Positions 7,866 to 16,700 of a stretch of 64,000 nucleotides of DNA are shown here, one piece after another (position 1 is the stretch's first letter; the number at the start of each line of letters is the position of its first letter). The notes below the pieces were generated by a model, which saw only the letters and a list, made by a program, of their open reading frames with translations, ran no database searches and was not told the origin of the DNA. Source of the DNA: UBA5066 sp048500275 (GTDB lineage Bacteria; Acidobacteriota; Thermoanaerobaculia; UBA5066); assembly GCA_048500275.1 (NCBI GenBank), contig JASNYI010000001.1, positions 1,612,001 through 1,676,000 of the forward strand. The letters are read 5' to 3'. The translations under genes were made by a program, and so were the position numbers.

Positions 7866-9080
7866 CTACCGGAGGAGCGCCGCGAGGTCGTCGGGGTGGG
7901 CGGACCTCAGGCGCGCCTCGGCCTCGGTGACCGTTCCGGCCTTCACGAGCCGCGCGAGCGAGTCCTCCATCGTCGACATGCCGAAGCGGCGCCCGAGCGT
8001 CAGCTCGGTATGGAGCTGGTGGAACGACCCCTTCCGGATGTGGGCCCTCACGCCGTCGGTCGCGATCATCAGCTCGGTCGCCACGACGCGCCCCTTCCCG
8101 TCGGCGCGGGGGACGAGCTGCTGGCAGAGGACGGCCGAGAGGGCGAGCGAGAGCTGCTGCCGCACCGTCGCCTGCTGCTCGGCGGGGAAGATGTCGGTGA
8201 TCCGGTTCACCGTCTGCGGGACGTCGTTCGTGTGGAGCGTCGCCAGGACGAGGTGCCCCGTCTCGGCGGCCGTGAGCGCCGCGCGCGTCGTCTCGAGGTC
8301 GCGCATCTCCCCGACGAGGATCACGTCGGGGTCCTGGCGGAGCGCCGCGACGAGCGCCGCGGCGAAGCTCGGCGCGTCGGCCCCCACCTCGACCTGCTCG
8401 ACGACCGACGTGCCGTGCGCGTGCTCGTACTCGACCGGGTCCTCGATCGTCACGACGTGCCGCCGCGAGGTCCGGTTGATCCGGTCGACGAGGGCCGCGA
8501 GCGTCGTCGTCTTCCCCGACCCGGTCGCGCCCGTCACGAGGACGAGCCCGCGGGTCCCCTTCGTCAGGTCGTAGAGCGACTCGGGGAGGCCCAGCTCGGC
8601 GAGCGGCGGGATCCGCTTCGGCAGGACTCGGACGGCCGCGGCCGCGCCCCGCCGCGTCCGGTGGAGGTTCACGCGGAAGCGTCCGAGATCTCCGGCACGC
8701 AGGGAGAGGTCCACGGCGCCCTCCGCCGCGTACCGCCTGCGGCGCTCGGCCGAGAGCGAGGGGGAGAGGAGGTCGAACGCCTCCGTCGCCCCGAACGGCT
8801 CCGCCCCGGAAGCCACCGGCTCGAGCGCCCCGTGGAGGCGGAGGACCGGCGGCGAGCCCGGGACGAGGAGGAGGTCGGTCCCCCCCCGCCGGACCGTCTC
8901 GGCGAGGAGCGCTGCCAGGCGCGGCGCGACCTCGCCCTCCACGGGCCCGGCGGCCTGGGCGAGCGGCGCGAGCGGACCGTCGTCCTCCCGGACGTGCTCG
9001 ACGAGCGCCCCCCCGTCTCCCGCGGCCTCTCCCACGCTGTTCAGCGACCGGATCAGTCGGTTGAGGTCCTCCGTCTCCAC
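7866..9080 (-). CDS. pilT: Type IV pilus retraction ATPase PilT-like
   Basis: 404 residues of the secretion-ATPase (GspE/PilT) superfamily, which powers pilus disassembly at the inner membrane. Walker A is GATGSGKTT (about 184-192). Then follow the Asp box VVTIEDPVEYEH, Walker B-like ILVGEMRD, the His box HLVLATLHTND, and the PilT-specific C-terminal region (VLCQQLVPR; ELMIATDGVRAHIRKG; LGRRFGMSTMEDSL). The N-terminal ~60 residues are an acidic extension before the usual PilT start, so the protein is longer than classical PilT (~345-370 residues). No other pilus genes are present. It is convergent with the Ser/Thr kinase gene (5 nt between stops). Confidence 0.9.
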   Translation of the reverse strand: METEDLNRLIRSLNSVGEAAGDGGALVEHVREDDGPLAPLAQAAGPVEGEVAPRLAALLAETVRRGGTDLLLVPGSPPVLRLHGALEPVASGAEPFGATEAFDLLSPSLSAERRRRYAAEGAVDLSLRAGDLGRFRVNLHRTRRGAAAAVRVLPKRIPPLAELGLPESLYDLTKGTRGLVLVTGATGSGKTTTLAALVDRINRTSRRHVVTIEDPVEYEHAHGTSVVEQVEVGADAPSFAAALVAALRQDPDVILVGEMRDLETTRAALTAAETGHLVLATLHTNDVPQTVNRITDIFPAEQQATVRQQLSLALSAVLCQQLVPRADGKGRVVATELMIATDGVRAHIRKGSFHQLHTELTLGRRFGMSTMEDSLARLVKAGTVTEAEARLRSAHPDDLAALLR

Positions 9081-9230
9081 GGGGGAAGTGTACGGACGAA
9101 GGACCCGCCGCGTCGCGGCCTCCGCGGCGCCCTCCCGGCCCGGCCACTAGGCTCGCCGGGGGGCGCTGCTCGCCGCCCCCCGGCCCCCCCCAGGTCCGGG
9201 CAGGAACGAGCACCCGACCAGCCAGGCTCC

Positions 9231-9236
9231 TAGAAT
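9231..9236 (+). promoter_or_regulatory. Candidate -10 (TAGAAT) for a possibly leaderless tyrS mRNA
   Basis: TAGAAT sits 6 nt before the GTG start of tyrS, so transcription would begin at or next to the start codon. No Shine-Dalgarno sequence lies in the 20 nt before the GTG, which agrees with a leaderless message. No clear TTGACA-like -35 was found 16-18 nt upstream, so confidence is limited. Confidence 0.35.
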
Positions 9237-9242
9237 CCGCGG

Positions 9243-10478
9243 GTGCCGAACTTCCTCCCCGTCCCCGATCAGCTCGAGCTCCTCCTCAAGGGTGTCGAGA
9301 CCTGCGTCCAGAAGGACGAGCTCGCCGCGAAGCTGGAAGCCTCCCGAAAGAGCGGAAAGCCGCTCCGGGTCAAGGTCGGCTTCGACCCCTCCGCGCCCGA
9401 CCTCCACCTCGGCCACACCGTCGTCTTCCGGAAGATGCGCCACTTCCAGGAGCTGGGCCACGAGGTCGTCTTCCTCATCGGCGACTTCACCGGCCTCATC
9501 GGCGACCCGACCGGCAAGAAGACGACGCGCCCGCAGCTGACGCGCGAGGAGGTCGAAGCGAACGCCGAGACCTACAAGACGCAGGTCTTCAAGATCCTCG
9601 ACCCGGAGACGACGAAGGTCGACTTCAACTCCCGCTGGCTCGGCGCCCTGGGCGCCGACGGCCTCGTCCGGCTCGCGGGGCGCTACACCGTCGCCCAGCT
9701 CCTCGAGCGCGACGACTTCTCCAAGCGCTTCAAGGCCGGCCAGCCGATCTCCGTCCACGAGCTCCTCTACCCGCTCTGCCAGGGCTACGACTCCGTCGCC
9801 CTCGAGGCCGACGTCGAGCTGGGCGGCACCGACCAGCTCTTCAACCTCCTCGTCGGCCGCGAGCTGATGAGGAGCTACGGCCTCCCCCCGCAGTGCGTCA
9901 TGACGACGCCCCTCCTCGTCGGCCTCGACGGCGTCGAGAAGATGTCGAAGTCGCTCGGCAACCACGTCGGCGTGAACGAGCCGCCCGACGAGATCTTCGG
10001 GAAGGTCATGTCCGTCTCCGACGACATGATGTGGACCTGGTGGACCCTCCTGACGGACCTCTTCCCGCACGACATCGACGCGCTGAAGGCCGCCGTCGCC
10101 TCCGGCGCGAAGCACCCCAAGCGCGTGAAGATGGACCTCGCCCGGCAGCTCGTCGCCGACTTCCACGGCGCCGACGCGGCCGACGCGGCCGAGGCCGAGT
10201 TCGAGCGGCGCTTCGCGAAGGCCGAGGGGCCGGTCAAGGCCGACACCGTCGCGCTTCCCGACCCCGCGCCCGCCGACGTCGCCTCGCTCCTCGTCGCTCT
10301 GGGCCTCGCCCCGAGCAAGAACGTCGCGCGGCAGAAAGTGAAGGAGGGAGCCGTCTCCCTCTCCCACGACGGGGTCGCCTTCGCGAAGGTGGAGAACCCG
10401 GCCGAGGCGTTCGCGCTCGAGGCGGGAGCCGCTTGCTGGGTGAGGCTCGGCAAGCGCTTCCTGCGCGTGTCGCGGTAG
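9243..10478 (+). CDS. tyrS: Tyrosyl-tRNA synthetase
   Basis: 411 residues. Class I aminoacyl-tRNA synthetase charging tRNA-Tyr in the cytoplasm. The HIGH-type signature is HLGH at residues 55-58 inside GFDPSAPDLHLGH, and the KMSKS loop (EKMSKSLGN) is at about 231-239. An S4 RNA-binding domain closes the C-terminus (about 345-411; APSKNVARQKVKEGAV). This signature fits the TyrZ-type bacterial TyrRS. GTG start without an evident ribosome binding site (see the -10 element at 9231). The chorismate-branch dehydrogenase follows after 3 nt, so tyrosine charging and tyrosine synthesis genes are probably co-transcribed. Confidence 0.96.
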   Translation: MPNFLPVPDQLELLLKGVETCVQKDELAAKLEASRKSGKPLRVKVGFDPSAPDLHLGHTVVFRKMRHFQELGHEVVFLIGDFTGLIGDPTGKKTTRPQLTREEVEANAETYKTQVFKILDPETTKVDFNSRWLGALGADGLVRLAGRYTVAQLLERDDFSKRFKAGQPISVHELLYPLCQGYDSVALEADVELGGTDQLFNLLVGRELMRSYGLPPQCVMTTPLLVGLDGVEKMSKSLGNHVGVNEPPDEIFGKVMSVSDDMMWTWWTLLTDLFPHDIDALKAAVASGAKHPKRVKMDLARQLVADFHGADAADAAEAEFERRFAKAEGPVKADTVALPDPAPADVASLLVALGLAPSKNVARQKVKEGAVSLSHDGVAFAKVENPAEAFALEAGAACWVRLGKRFLRVSR

Positions 10479-10481
10479 ATC

Positions 10482-11405
10482 GTGGCCCCGCGCGGCGCCC
10501 CCGCCCGGCGTGGAAGGACCCCCGCGAGGCCGGCGGTCCCGCCGGCCGGGGGGCGGGGCGCGCGAAAGGTCCTCCTCGTCGGCGGCGCCGGCCGGATGGG
10601 GCGGCTCCTCGCGCGCGCCCTCCGCGCCACCGGCCACGCCGTCGCGATCCACGACCCGGGGCGGCGCCTCGCCGGCTTCCCGTCCGTCCCGCTCGAGACC
10701 GCCGCGGCGGCCGACGCCGTCGTCGTCTCCGTCTCCCTCGAGGCGACGCCCGCCGTCCTCGCCGAGGTCCTCTCCCTCTCTCCTCCCGGCCTCGTCCTCG
10801 ACGTGGCGAGCGTGAAGGGGCCGCTCCTCCCTCTCTACGCGAAGGCCGTGCGGCGCGGCCTCTCCGTCGCCTCCGTCCACCCGATGTTCGGCCCGGGAGT
10901 CCGTTCCCTCGCGGGGCAGAACCTCATCGTCTGCGACGCCGGCGACCCTTCCGCCGCGCGAAAGGCCGCGCGCCTCTTCTCCGGCCTCGGCCTCTCGCTC
11001 GCGACGATGCCGATCGGCGAGCACGACGCCTGGGTCGCGCGGTCCCTCGGCCTCGCCCACCTCCTCTCGCTTCTCGCCGGCTCGGTCCTCGCGCGCGAGG
11101 GGGTGAAGGTGAGGAGCCTCGACGGCCTCGCCTCGACGAGCTTCCGCCGCCTCTGCGAGCTGGCGGCCCCGATCCTCCACCAGGCGCCCGAACTCACCCT
11201 CCCGATCCAGGCGGGGAACCCCGCGACGCCAGCCCTCTTCGCCCTCCTCGAGAGCGAGCTCGCCGAGTGGCGCGACCTGGTGTCGAGAAACGACGCCGCC
11301 GCGTTCGGGAAGAAGCTCGCCGAGGCCCGCGTCGTCCTCGCCCCGCCCGTCCGCGCGCCGGCAGCTCGAAGACGTCCACCCCGTCGACCGTCGCGACGAG
11401 CCTGA
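10482..11405 (+). CDS. tyrA: Prephenate dehydrogenase (TyrA-type)
   Basis: 307 residues as annotated. The N-terminal ~28 residues are a basic, Pro-rich extension. Then comes the NAD(P)-binding strand with GGAGRMG, the strand-loop VVVSVSLEATP, and the prephenate dehydrogenase signature HPMFGP, followed by the all-helical dimerisation domain (LGLAHLLSLLAGSVL; STSFRRLCELAAPILHQ). It makes 4-hydroxyphenylpyruvate for tyrosine synthesis. GTG start 3 nt after the tyrS stop. The last ~25 residues become an Arg/Pro run (ARRRPPRRPSRRA) that does not look like protein coding, so a frameshift or a decayed end near 11345 is possible. The enzyme core is intact. Confidence 0.88.
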   Translation: MAPRGAPARRGRTPARPAVPPAGGRGARKVLLVGGAGRMGRLLARALRATGHAVAIHDPGRRLAGFPSVPLETAAAADAVVVSVSLEATPAVLAEVLSLSPPGLVLDVASVKGPLLPLYAKAVRRGLSVASVHPMFGPGVRSLAGQNLIVCDAGDPSAARKAARLFSGLGLSLATMPIGEHDAWVARSLGLAHLLSLLAGSVLAREGVKVRSLDGLASTSFRRLCELAAPILHQAPELTLPIQAGNPATPALFALLESELAEWRDLVSRNDAAAFGKKLAEARVVLAPPVRAPAARRRPPRRPSRRA

Positions 11406-11441
11406 AGAGCCCGGCGCCGAGGGCGCCGCGCGCCGCCTCCG

Positions 11442-12386
11442 TCAGCGGGTCACTCTCCCGTCCGGCCCGAGGCGAAGAGGCCCGTGCGGGACCCGGGCCT
11501 TCTCGAAGCCCCGCGCCGCGGCGCCGAGCATCTCCCGCGGGCTCCCCGGTTCCGGCTCCTGCCCGAGGAGGCGGAGCGCGACCGCCAGCGTCTCGCGGAC
11601 CCGCCGTTCGTCGAGCGTCTCGAGCGGCAGCGCCCCGTCGCGCTTGCCGAGCTTCGTCCCGCCCGGGCCGAGGACGAGCGGGAGGTGCGCGTACGCCGGC
11701 GTCGGCAGGCCGAGCGCCCGCTGGAGCGCGATCTGCCGCGCCGTGGACGACAGCAGGTCCCCGCCGCGCACCACTTCCGTCACCCCCTGTTCCGCGTCGT
11801 CCACGACGACGGCGAGCTGGTAGGCAAACGGGCCGTCGGCGCGCCTCACGACGAAGTCCCCCACCGCGCGGGAGACCTCCTCCTCGACCCGCCCCCTCAC
11901 GCGGTCCTCGAAGACGATCGCCCCCCCCGGGACCCGGAACCTCACGGCGCGCGGCTTCCTCCCCGGAGCGAGGCCGCCCCGGCACGTCCCGGCGTAGACC
12001 GCCCCCCCCGCGTCGACCGGGTCGGAGGCGTCGGGCGCCCCGGCGGCGCGCGCCACCTCGGCCCTCGTGCAGCCGCAGTCGTAGGCGAGCCCCCTGACCC
12101 GGAGCCTCGCGAGGGCGTCCTCGTAGAGCCCCGTCCGCGCCGACTGGGCCTCGACCCCGCCGTCCCAGGTGAGGCCGTATCGTTCGAGCGCCCGGAGGAT
12201 CTCGTCCGCGGCCCCCGGGACGACGCGCGGACCGTCCAGGTCCTCCATCCTGACGAGCCACTCGCCCCCCGCGCTCCGCGCGAAGAGCCACGACCCGACC
12301 GCCGCCACGAGGCTCCCGAGGTGGAGCGGACCCGTCGGCGACGGGGCGAACCGCCCCCTCGGTCGTGGGATCGTCACGAGGTTCAC
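11442..12386 (-). CDS. gluQ: Glutamyl-Q tRNA(Asp) synthetase
   Basis: 314 residues. A truncated GluRS homologue without the anticodon-binding domain; the family attaches glutamate to queuosine at position 34 of tRNA-Asp. The signature HLGS lies at 22-25 in FAPSPTGPLHLGS. Zinc ligands are C104, C106, Y131 and C135, as in GluQ proteins. The KMSKS-like loop KLGKRDGA is present, and length fits the family (~300). GTG start at 12386 with a GGGAGG at 12390-12395 that can be base-paired in a 5' hairpin (see next entry). Faces the tRNA-Asn gene, not tRNA-Asp. Confidence 0.95.
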   Translation of the reverse strand: MNLVTIPRPRGRFAPSPTGPLHLGSLVAAVGSWLFARSAGGEWLVRMEDLDGPRVVPGAADEILRALERYGLTWDGGVEAQSARTGLYEDALARLRVRGLAYDCGCTRAEVARAAGAPDASDPVDAGGAVYAGTCRGGLAPGRKPRAVRFRVPGGAIVFEDRVRGRVEEEVSRAVGDFVVRRADGPFAYQLAVVVDDAEQGVTEVVRGGDLLSSTARQIALQRALGLPTPAYAHLPLVLGPGGTKLGKRDGALPLETLDERRVRETLAVALRLLGQEPEPGSPREMLGAAARGFEKARVPHGPLRLGPDGRVTR

Positions 12387-12389
12387 CGG

Positions 12390-12423
12390 CCTCCCTCTAC
12401 CCCGGAGGGCTTCCGGGGGGAGG
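12390..12423 (-). promoter_or_regulatory. 5' hairpin that can hide the gluQ ribosome binding site
   Basis: In the gluQ mRNA, CCTCCC (12423-12418) can pair with the Shine-Dalgarno GGGAGG (12395-12390). An inner stem CCCGGA/TCCGGG with an AGCCC loop lies between. This could lower translation of gluQ unless opened. It may also be a chance structure in GC-rich DNA. Confidence 0.35.
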
Positions 12424-12445
12424 TTAGCTCAGAGGAACCCCTCGC

Positions 12446-12475
12446 TTGACGGTCCGGCCGCCGGTCTCCTAGACT
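12446..12475 (+). promoter_or_regulatory. Sigma-70-type promoter for tRNA-Asn
   Basis: TTGACG (12446-12451), an 18-nt spacer and TAGACT (12470-12475) make a convincing housekeeping promoter. The start point would fall near 12482, leaving a ~40-nt 5' leader before the tRNA at 12523. Confidence 0.7.
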
Positions 12476-12522
12476 CCGCGTTCCGCGCGGACCTCGCCGT
12501 GCGGCTGCTCTTTCGAGAACGA

Positions 12523-12598
<76 letters not shown>

Positions 12599-12642
12599 TC
12601 GTACCTTCCCCGCCAGCCCGGCCCCGGGCCGGCGGATCGACG

Positions 12643-12666
12643 AACGCCGGCCGTATGGCCGGCGTT
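12643..12666 (+). terminator. Hairpin terminator after tRNA-Asn
   Basis: Perfect 10-bp stem (12643-12652 with 12657-12666) around a GTAT loop, followed only by a short T-rich stretch. It lies between the tRNA and the convergent membrane-protein gene and may serve both strands. Confidence 0.6.
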
Positions 12667-12689
12667 TCGCTTCCGGGCCCCGGACCGCC

Positions 12690-13529
12690 TCAGGCCGGGT
12701 GGCGGCGCAGGGCCCGGGCCTGCAGGAGAAGGAACGAGACGGTCGTCACGACACCCGCGAGCATGACGAAGAGCTCGATCCCGGGCCCCCTGGCGCCGCG
12801 GGTCGAGAAGACGAGGGCGACGACGAGGGGCGCGACGAACTGGTTCGCGAAGAGCCCGGCGAAGACGAGCCGGTTCGTCCGGCCCGCCGCGAGGAAGCCC
12901 CAGAGGAAGAGGCGCGGGTTCGAGACGACGGCGGCGACCGCGTAGAGGGCCATGAAGCCCATCTCGAGGGGCGAGATGCCGACCCGGGGGTCGGCGTGGA
13001 CGCTGAGGTACGCCGGGTTGGCGAGGAGGTAGCCGAGGAGGCTGAGGCCTCCGGGGACGAGCGCCAGGTGGAGCAGCAGGTCGTCGAGGAGGAACGGCGA
13101 CTGCGGCGTCTCGCGGAAGACGATCGCGAGGTCGTAGAGGCAGAAGAGGACGAGCCCCAGCGACGTCATCGCCGAGGTCAGGACGACGGCCGAGAAGCTG
13201 TCCCAGACCCCCGGCGGCATCAGCCCGATCATGACCATCGACGAGACGTTCCCGCCGAGGACGAGGCCCGTCATCGCGAAATTGAGAGTCACGGGCCAGT
13301 CCTTGTCGTGCATCCGGCCCTGGCGCACGAGGACGAGGACGAGGAGCGAGAACGCCGTGAACGGCGACATCACCGGCGCGGTGGAGGTGTAGAAGAGGGG
13401 CTTTCCGAGGACCCACGCGAGGATGACGACGGTCGTCGCGACCGCGAGGACGACGTCGACGGCGATCGTGATCCGCCTCTCGAGCGGACCGAGCGAGACG
13501 ATGTCCCTTCGGGCTTCGGCGAGGTTCAT
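12690..13529 (-). CDS. Multi-pass membrane protein of unknown function
   Basis: 279 residues with about seven or eight hydrophobic helices (for example ITIAVDVVLAVATTVVILAWVL near 20-41, AFSLLVLVLV, LNFAMTGLVLGGNVSSMVMIGLM, AVVLTSAMTSLGLVLFCLYDLAIVF, LFVMLAGVVTTVSFLLL). No signature of a known transporter or enzyme is recognisable. The pattern resembles membrane-embedded sensory domains found ahead of kinases, but no output domain is attached. ATG at 13529 with GGAGGTG upstream. A short open frame just upstream ends by overlapping this ATG (13526-13666). Followed by convergent tRNA-Asn. Function unknown. Confidence 0.75.
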   Translation of the reverse strand: MNLAEARRDIVSLGPLERRITIAVDVVLAVATTVVILAWVLGKPLFYTSTAPVMSPFTAFSLLVLVLVRQGRMHDKDWPVTLNFAMTGLVLGGNVSSMVMIGLMPPGVWDSFSAVVLTSAMTSLGLVLFCLYDLAIVFRETPQSPFLLDDLLLHLALVPGGLSLLGYLLANPAYLSVHADPRVGISPLEMGFMALYAVAAVVSNPRLFLWGFLAAGRTNRLVFAGLFANQFVAPLVVALVFSTRGARGPGIELFVMLAGVVTTVSFLLLQARALRRHPA

Positions 13530-13666
13530 CGCGGCACCTCCGTGCTTCGCCGGGCCCCGCCACGGTGTCGCGGGACGCGGGTTCCGCCCGGGAGGTCTGC
13601 CGCGGGATCCGCCGGGACGAGCCGGCCTTCAGAACGGCCCTGGAACGGAGCTTCTGCGTACACCAC
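13526..13666 (-). CDS. Possible 46-residue leader ORF coupled to the downstream membrane protein
   Basis: A GTG (13666; a second GTG follows directly) is preceded by a full AAGGAGG and 6-nt spacer. The frame ends at a TGA (13528-13526) that overlaps the ATG of the membrane-protein gene as ATGA. A TATAGT hexamer lies further upstream on the same strand (13710-13705). The peptide is Arg/Pro/Gly-rich with no motif. Its third codon positions are far less GC-rich than true genes nearby (CGA, GAA, TCT, GCA occur). It is therefore more likely a translated leader than a conserved protein, or chance. Confidence 0.3.
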   Translation of the reverse strand: MVYAEAPFQGRSEGRLVPADPAADLPGGTRVPRHRGGARRSTEVPR

Positions 13667-13742
13667 GAAACGCCTCCTTGGATGGACCGGCCCGGAATGC
13701 GCGGACTATACACGCTCCGACGCGGGCTGATCCCGGCCTGCG

Positions 13743-16700
13743 TTAACGCGCGGGCGGCCGCAGCTTCGCCGCCCACGTCGCGACGTCACGCTCCCAGCCG
13801 CCTCCCGGCTCGGCGGCCCGCTTCGCCGTGTAGAGATCGACGAGCGCCTCGACGCACTCCCGCGTCTCCCTGTGCTTCTCGCCGCGGCTCGACACGAAGA
13901 GCGGCCAGGCCTCGAGGAGGTCTTTCCCGGCGGCGTCGAGGCTGCCGAGGGCCGTCCGGGCCTTGCCGCGCCTCGTCAGGAGCTTGGCAACCCAGCGCGC
14001 GTTGGCGCCGGTGAAGGCCTTGCGGGCGGCGGGCTCGACGCCGTCGAGGAGCTTCACGGCCTCGGCGTTCTTCCCGCGGGCCTGGAGCGCCCCTCCCGTG
14101 TTGATCGTCGTGATGAAGGTGTTGGGGTGCTCCTCCCCGAGGACGCGCCGGCACTTCTCCATCGCGTCCCGGTAGTACGTCTCCGCCTCGGCGAAGCGGC
14201 CCAGGGACTCGAGGACGACGCCGTAGTTGTTGATCGACGTGAGTGTGTCGGGGTGGTCGACGCCGCGGACGCGCCGCTTCTTCTCGAGAGTCTCCCGGAG
14301 GACGGGCTCCGCCTCCCCCAGCCGGTCCACGGCCTGGAGGAACCGGCCGAGGTTCCCGAGCGTGGCGATGGTGTCGGGGTGCTCGTCGCCGAGGACCCGC
14401 CGGCGCCCTGCGAGCGCCTCCCGCAGGGTTCGCTCGGCCTCGGCGTACCGCCCGAGGTCCTGCAGCAGCAGGGCGAGGTTGTTCATCGCCACGAGCGTGC
14501 TCGGGTGTTCGTCGCCGACGGAGCGGCGGTACTTCTCGAGCGCCTCGTTGAGAAGCGGCTCCGCCTCGGCCAGCTTCCCCTGGTACTGCAGGTCGTAGCC
14601 GAGGTTGTTGATGGCCGTCACCGTGTCGGGGTGCTCCTCGCCGAGGACCCGCCGGGACTTCTCGAGCGCTTCGCGCAGGAGCGGCTCGGCCTCGACGAAG
14701 CGCCCCCGGGCGAGGAGCAGGTTCCCGAGGTTGCTGACGGCGACGACGGTCTCGGGAGCCTCCTCGCCGAGCGCCCGGCGGTGCCGCTCGAGGGAGTCGC
14801 GATAGACCGCCTCGGCCTCCTCGAGCCGCCCGAGCGCCTGCAGGGCGACGGCCAGGTTGCCCTGCGTCGTGAGCGTCTCGCGGTGCCCCTCGCCGAGGAC
14901 GCGCCGCATCGCCCCGAGCGCCTCGCGGCAGAGCCGCTCCGCGTCGTCGTTCCGGCCCTGCAGGTGGAGCAGGTAGCCCAGGTTGTTGAGCGAGACGAGC
15001 GTGAAGGGGTGCTCCGCGCCGAGGGCACGGCGGCTCCGCTCGAGGGCGTCGCGGAGGATCGGCTCGGCCTCGGCCAGCCTCCCTTCCGCGCGAAGCAGGT
15101 CGCCGGAGGCGCCGAGCGAGCGGAGCGTCTCCTCGCGTTCCTCGCCGAGGACCCGCCGGCGCGTCTCGAGCGCCTGTTCCTGGAGCGGTCGCGCGGCCTC
15201 GTAGAGGCCGAGGCTCTTGTAGAGGTCGGCGAGCACTTGCCGGAGCTGCGCGGCGACGGCTGGCTGGCCGGCGAACCGGGTGTCGATCGCCGTCGCCGCC
15301 GGTCTCAGGACCGTGAGGTCGATGAGGTTCCGGGCCGCGTCGGTGGCGTTGACGCGGCTCCACTGCGACGCGAAGGCAACCGCCTGCGCCGCGCGCGAGC
15401 GCTCGGGAATTCCGGCCTCGGCGAGCGCCTTCTCGAACCCTTCGGTGACCTCCTTCGTGAGCATCCGCCCCGCCCTCGCCGGGTCGACCTGGGCGAGCAT
15501 CGCCGCCTGGAAGTCGGAGACCTTCCGGAGCTCCTCGGCGCTCCTGCGGGCTTCCGCTTCCGCCGCCACGGCCCGGTCGCGCTGGCCGCGCGCGACCCTC
15601 GCCTGCCACGCGAAGGCGACGGCGCCGACGACGAGCGCCGACGCGACGGCGGCCGCCGCGACGACGCCGCCCCGGTGGCGCCTCACGAACTTGCCCGCCC
15701 TGTACGCCGCGCCCGGCGGCGCGGCGAGGACCGGCTCGCCTCCCAGGTAACGCTGGACGTCGATCGCGAGGGCGTTGGCCGTCGGGTAGCGCCGCTGCCG
15801 GTCCTTCTCGAGCGCCCGCATGACGATCCAGTCGAGCTCGCCGCGGACGATCGCCGACAGGCGTTTCGGGGCCGTCTGCCGGCTCGCCGCGGCGGTCGCG
15901 AGCGTCTCGGCGGAGTGGCTGAGGCGCGTCGAGGGCTTCGGCGGGTCGACCTCGCGAATGATCCGCCTCACCTCGGCGAGGCCGGCGGCCTGCAGCTCGC
16001 GGGTGCTGAACGGCGTCGTCCCGGTCAGGAGCTCGTAGAGGAGGACGCCGAGAGAGTAGACGTCGGTCCGCGTGTCGATGTCGGCGGACCCCTCGGCCTG
16101 CTCCGGGCTCATGTACTCGGGGGTCCCGATCATCGCCCCGTCGAGGGTGAAGAGCGTCTCGCCGGCCGGCCTCTCCGCTATGGCCTTGGCGATGCCGAAG
16201 TCGATGACCTTCGCGTGAGGCTTGCCGTCGTGGGTCGAGACGAGGACGTTCGACGGCTTGATGTCGCGGTGGATGAGCCCCTTGGCGTGAGCATGCTGGA
16301 CGGCGTTGCAGACTTGGGCGAAGAGCTCGAGGCGCGCCTCGACCGAGAGCCCGTTGCGGTCGCAGTAGACCGAGATCGGGGCGCCCGTGACGAGGTCCAT
16401 CACGAAGTAGGGCCTGCCGGCCGGCGTCGCCCCCGCGTCGATGACGCGCGCGATGTTGGGGTGGTCCATCATCGCGAGGGCCTGTCGCTCCAGCTCGAAG
16501 CGCGCCACGACCCTCTCCGTGTCCATTCCCGGCTTCAGGAGCTTCACCGCGACCCGGCGGACGATCGGCTCCTCCTGCTCAGCGAGGAAGACGGTGCCGA
16601 AGCCCCCCTCTCCGATCCTCTCCAGGAGCCGGTAGGGCCCCAGCTGCGTCCCCGGCCCTTCGAGGAGGGGCCCCCGGCGCGCGGCGCCCGAAGCGGGAAT

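Noticed and set aside
6061..9213. Long minus-strand open frame across the Ser/Thr kinase and pilT region
   Set aside because: It is the antisense or out-of-frame shadow of the FHA-like, kinase and pilT genes; the protein is low-complexity Arg/Gly-rich and has no domain.
12599..12689. Attachment site or integrated element at the tRNA-Asn 3' end
   Set aside because: tRNA genes often host such elements, but no repeat of the tRNA 3' end, integrase or mobile gene is present; only a hairpin terminator follows.
14042..15219. Repeated 126-nt units as a DNA satellite or CRISPR-like array
   Set aside because: The periodicity is at protein level (42-residue TPRs in one continuous reading frame). DNA copies have diverged and there are no spacers.
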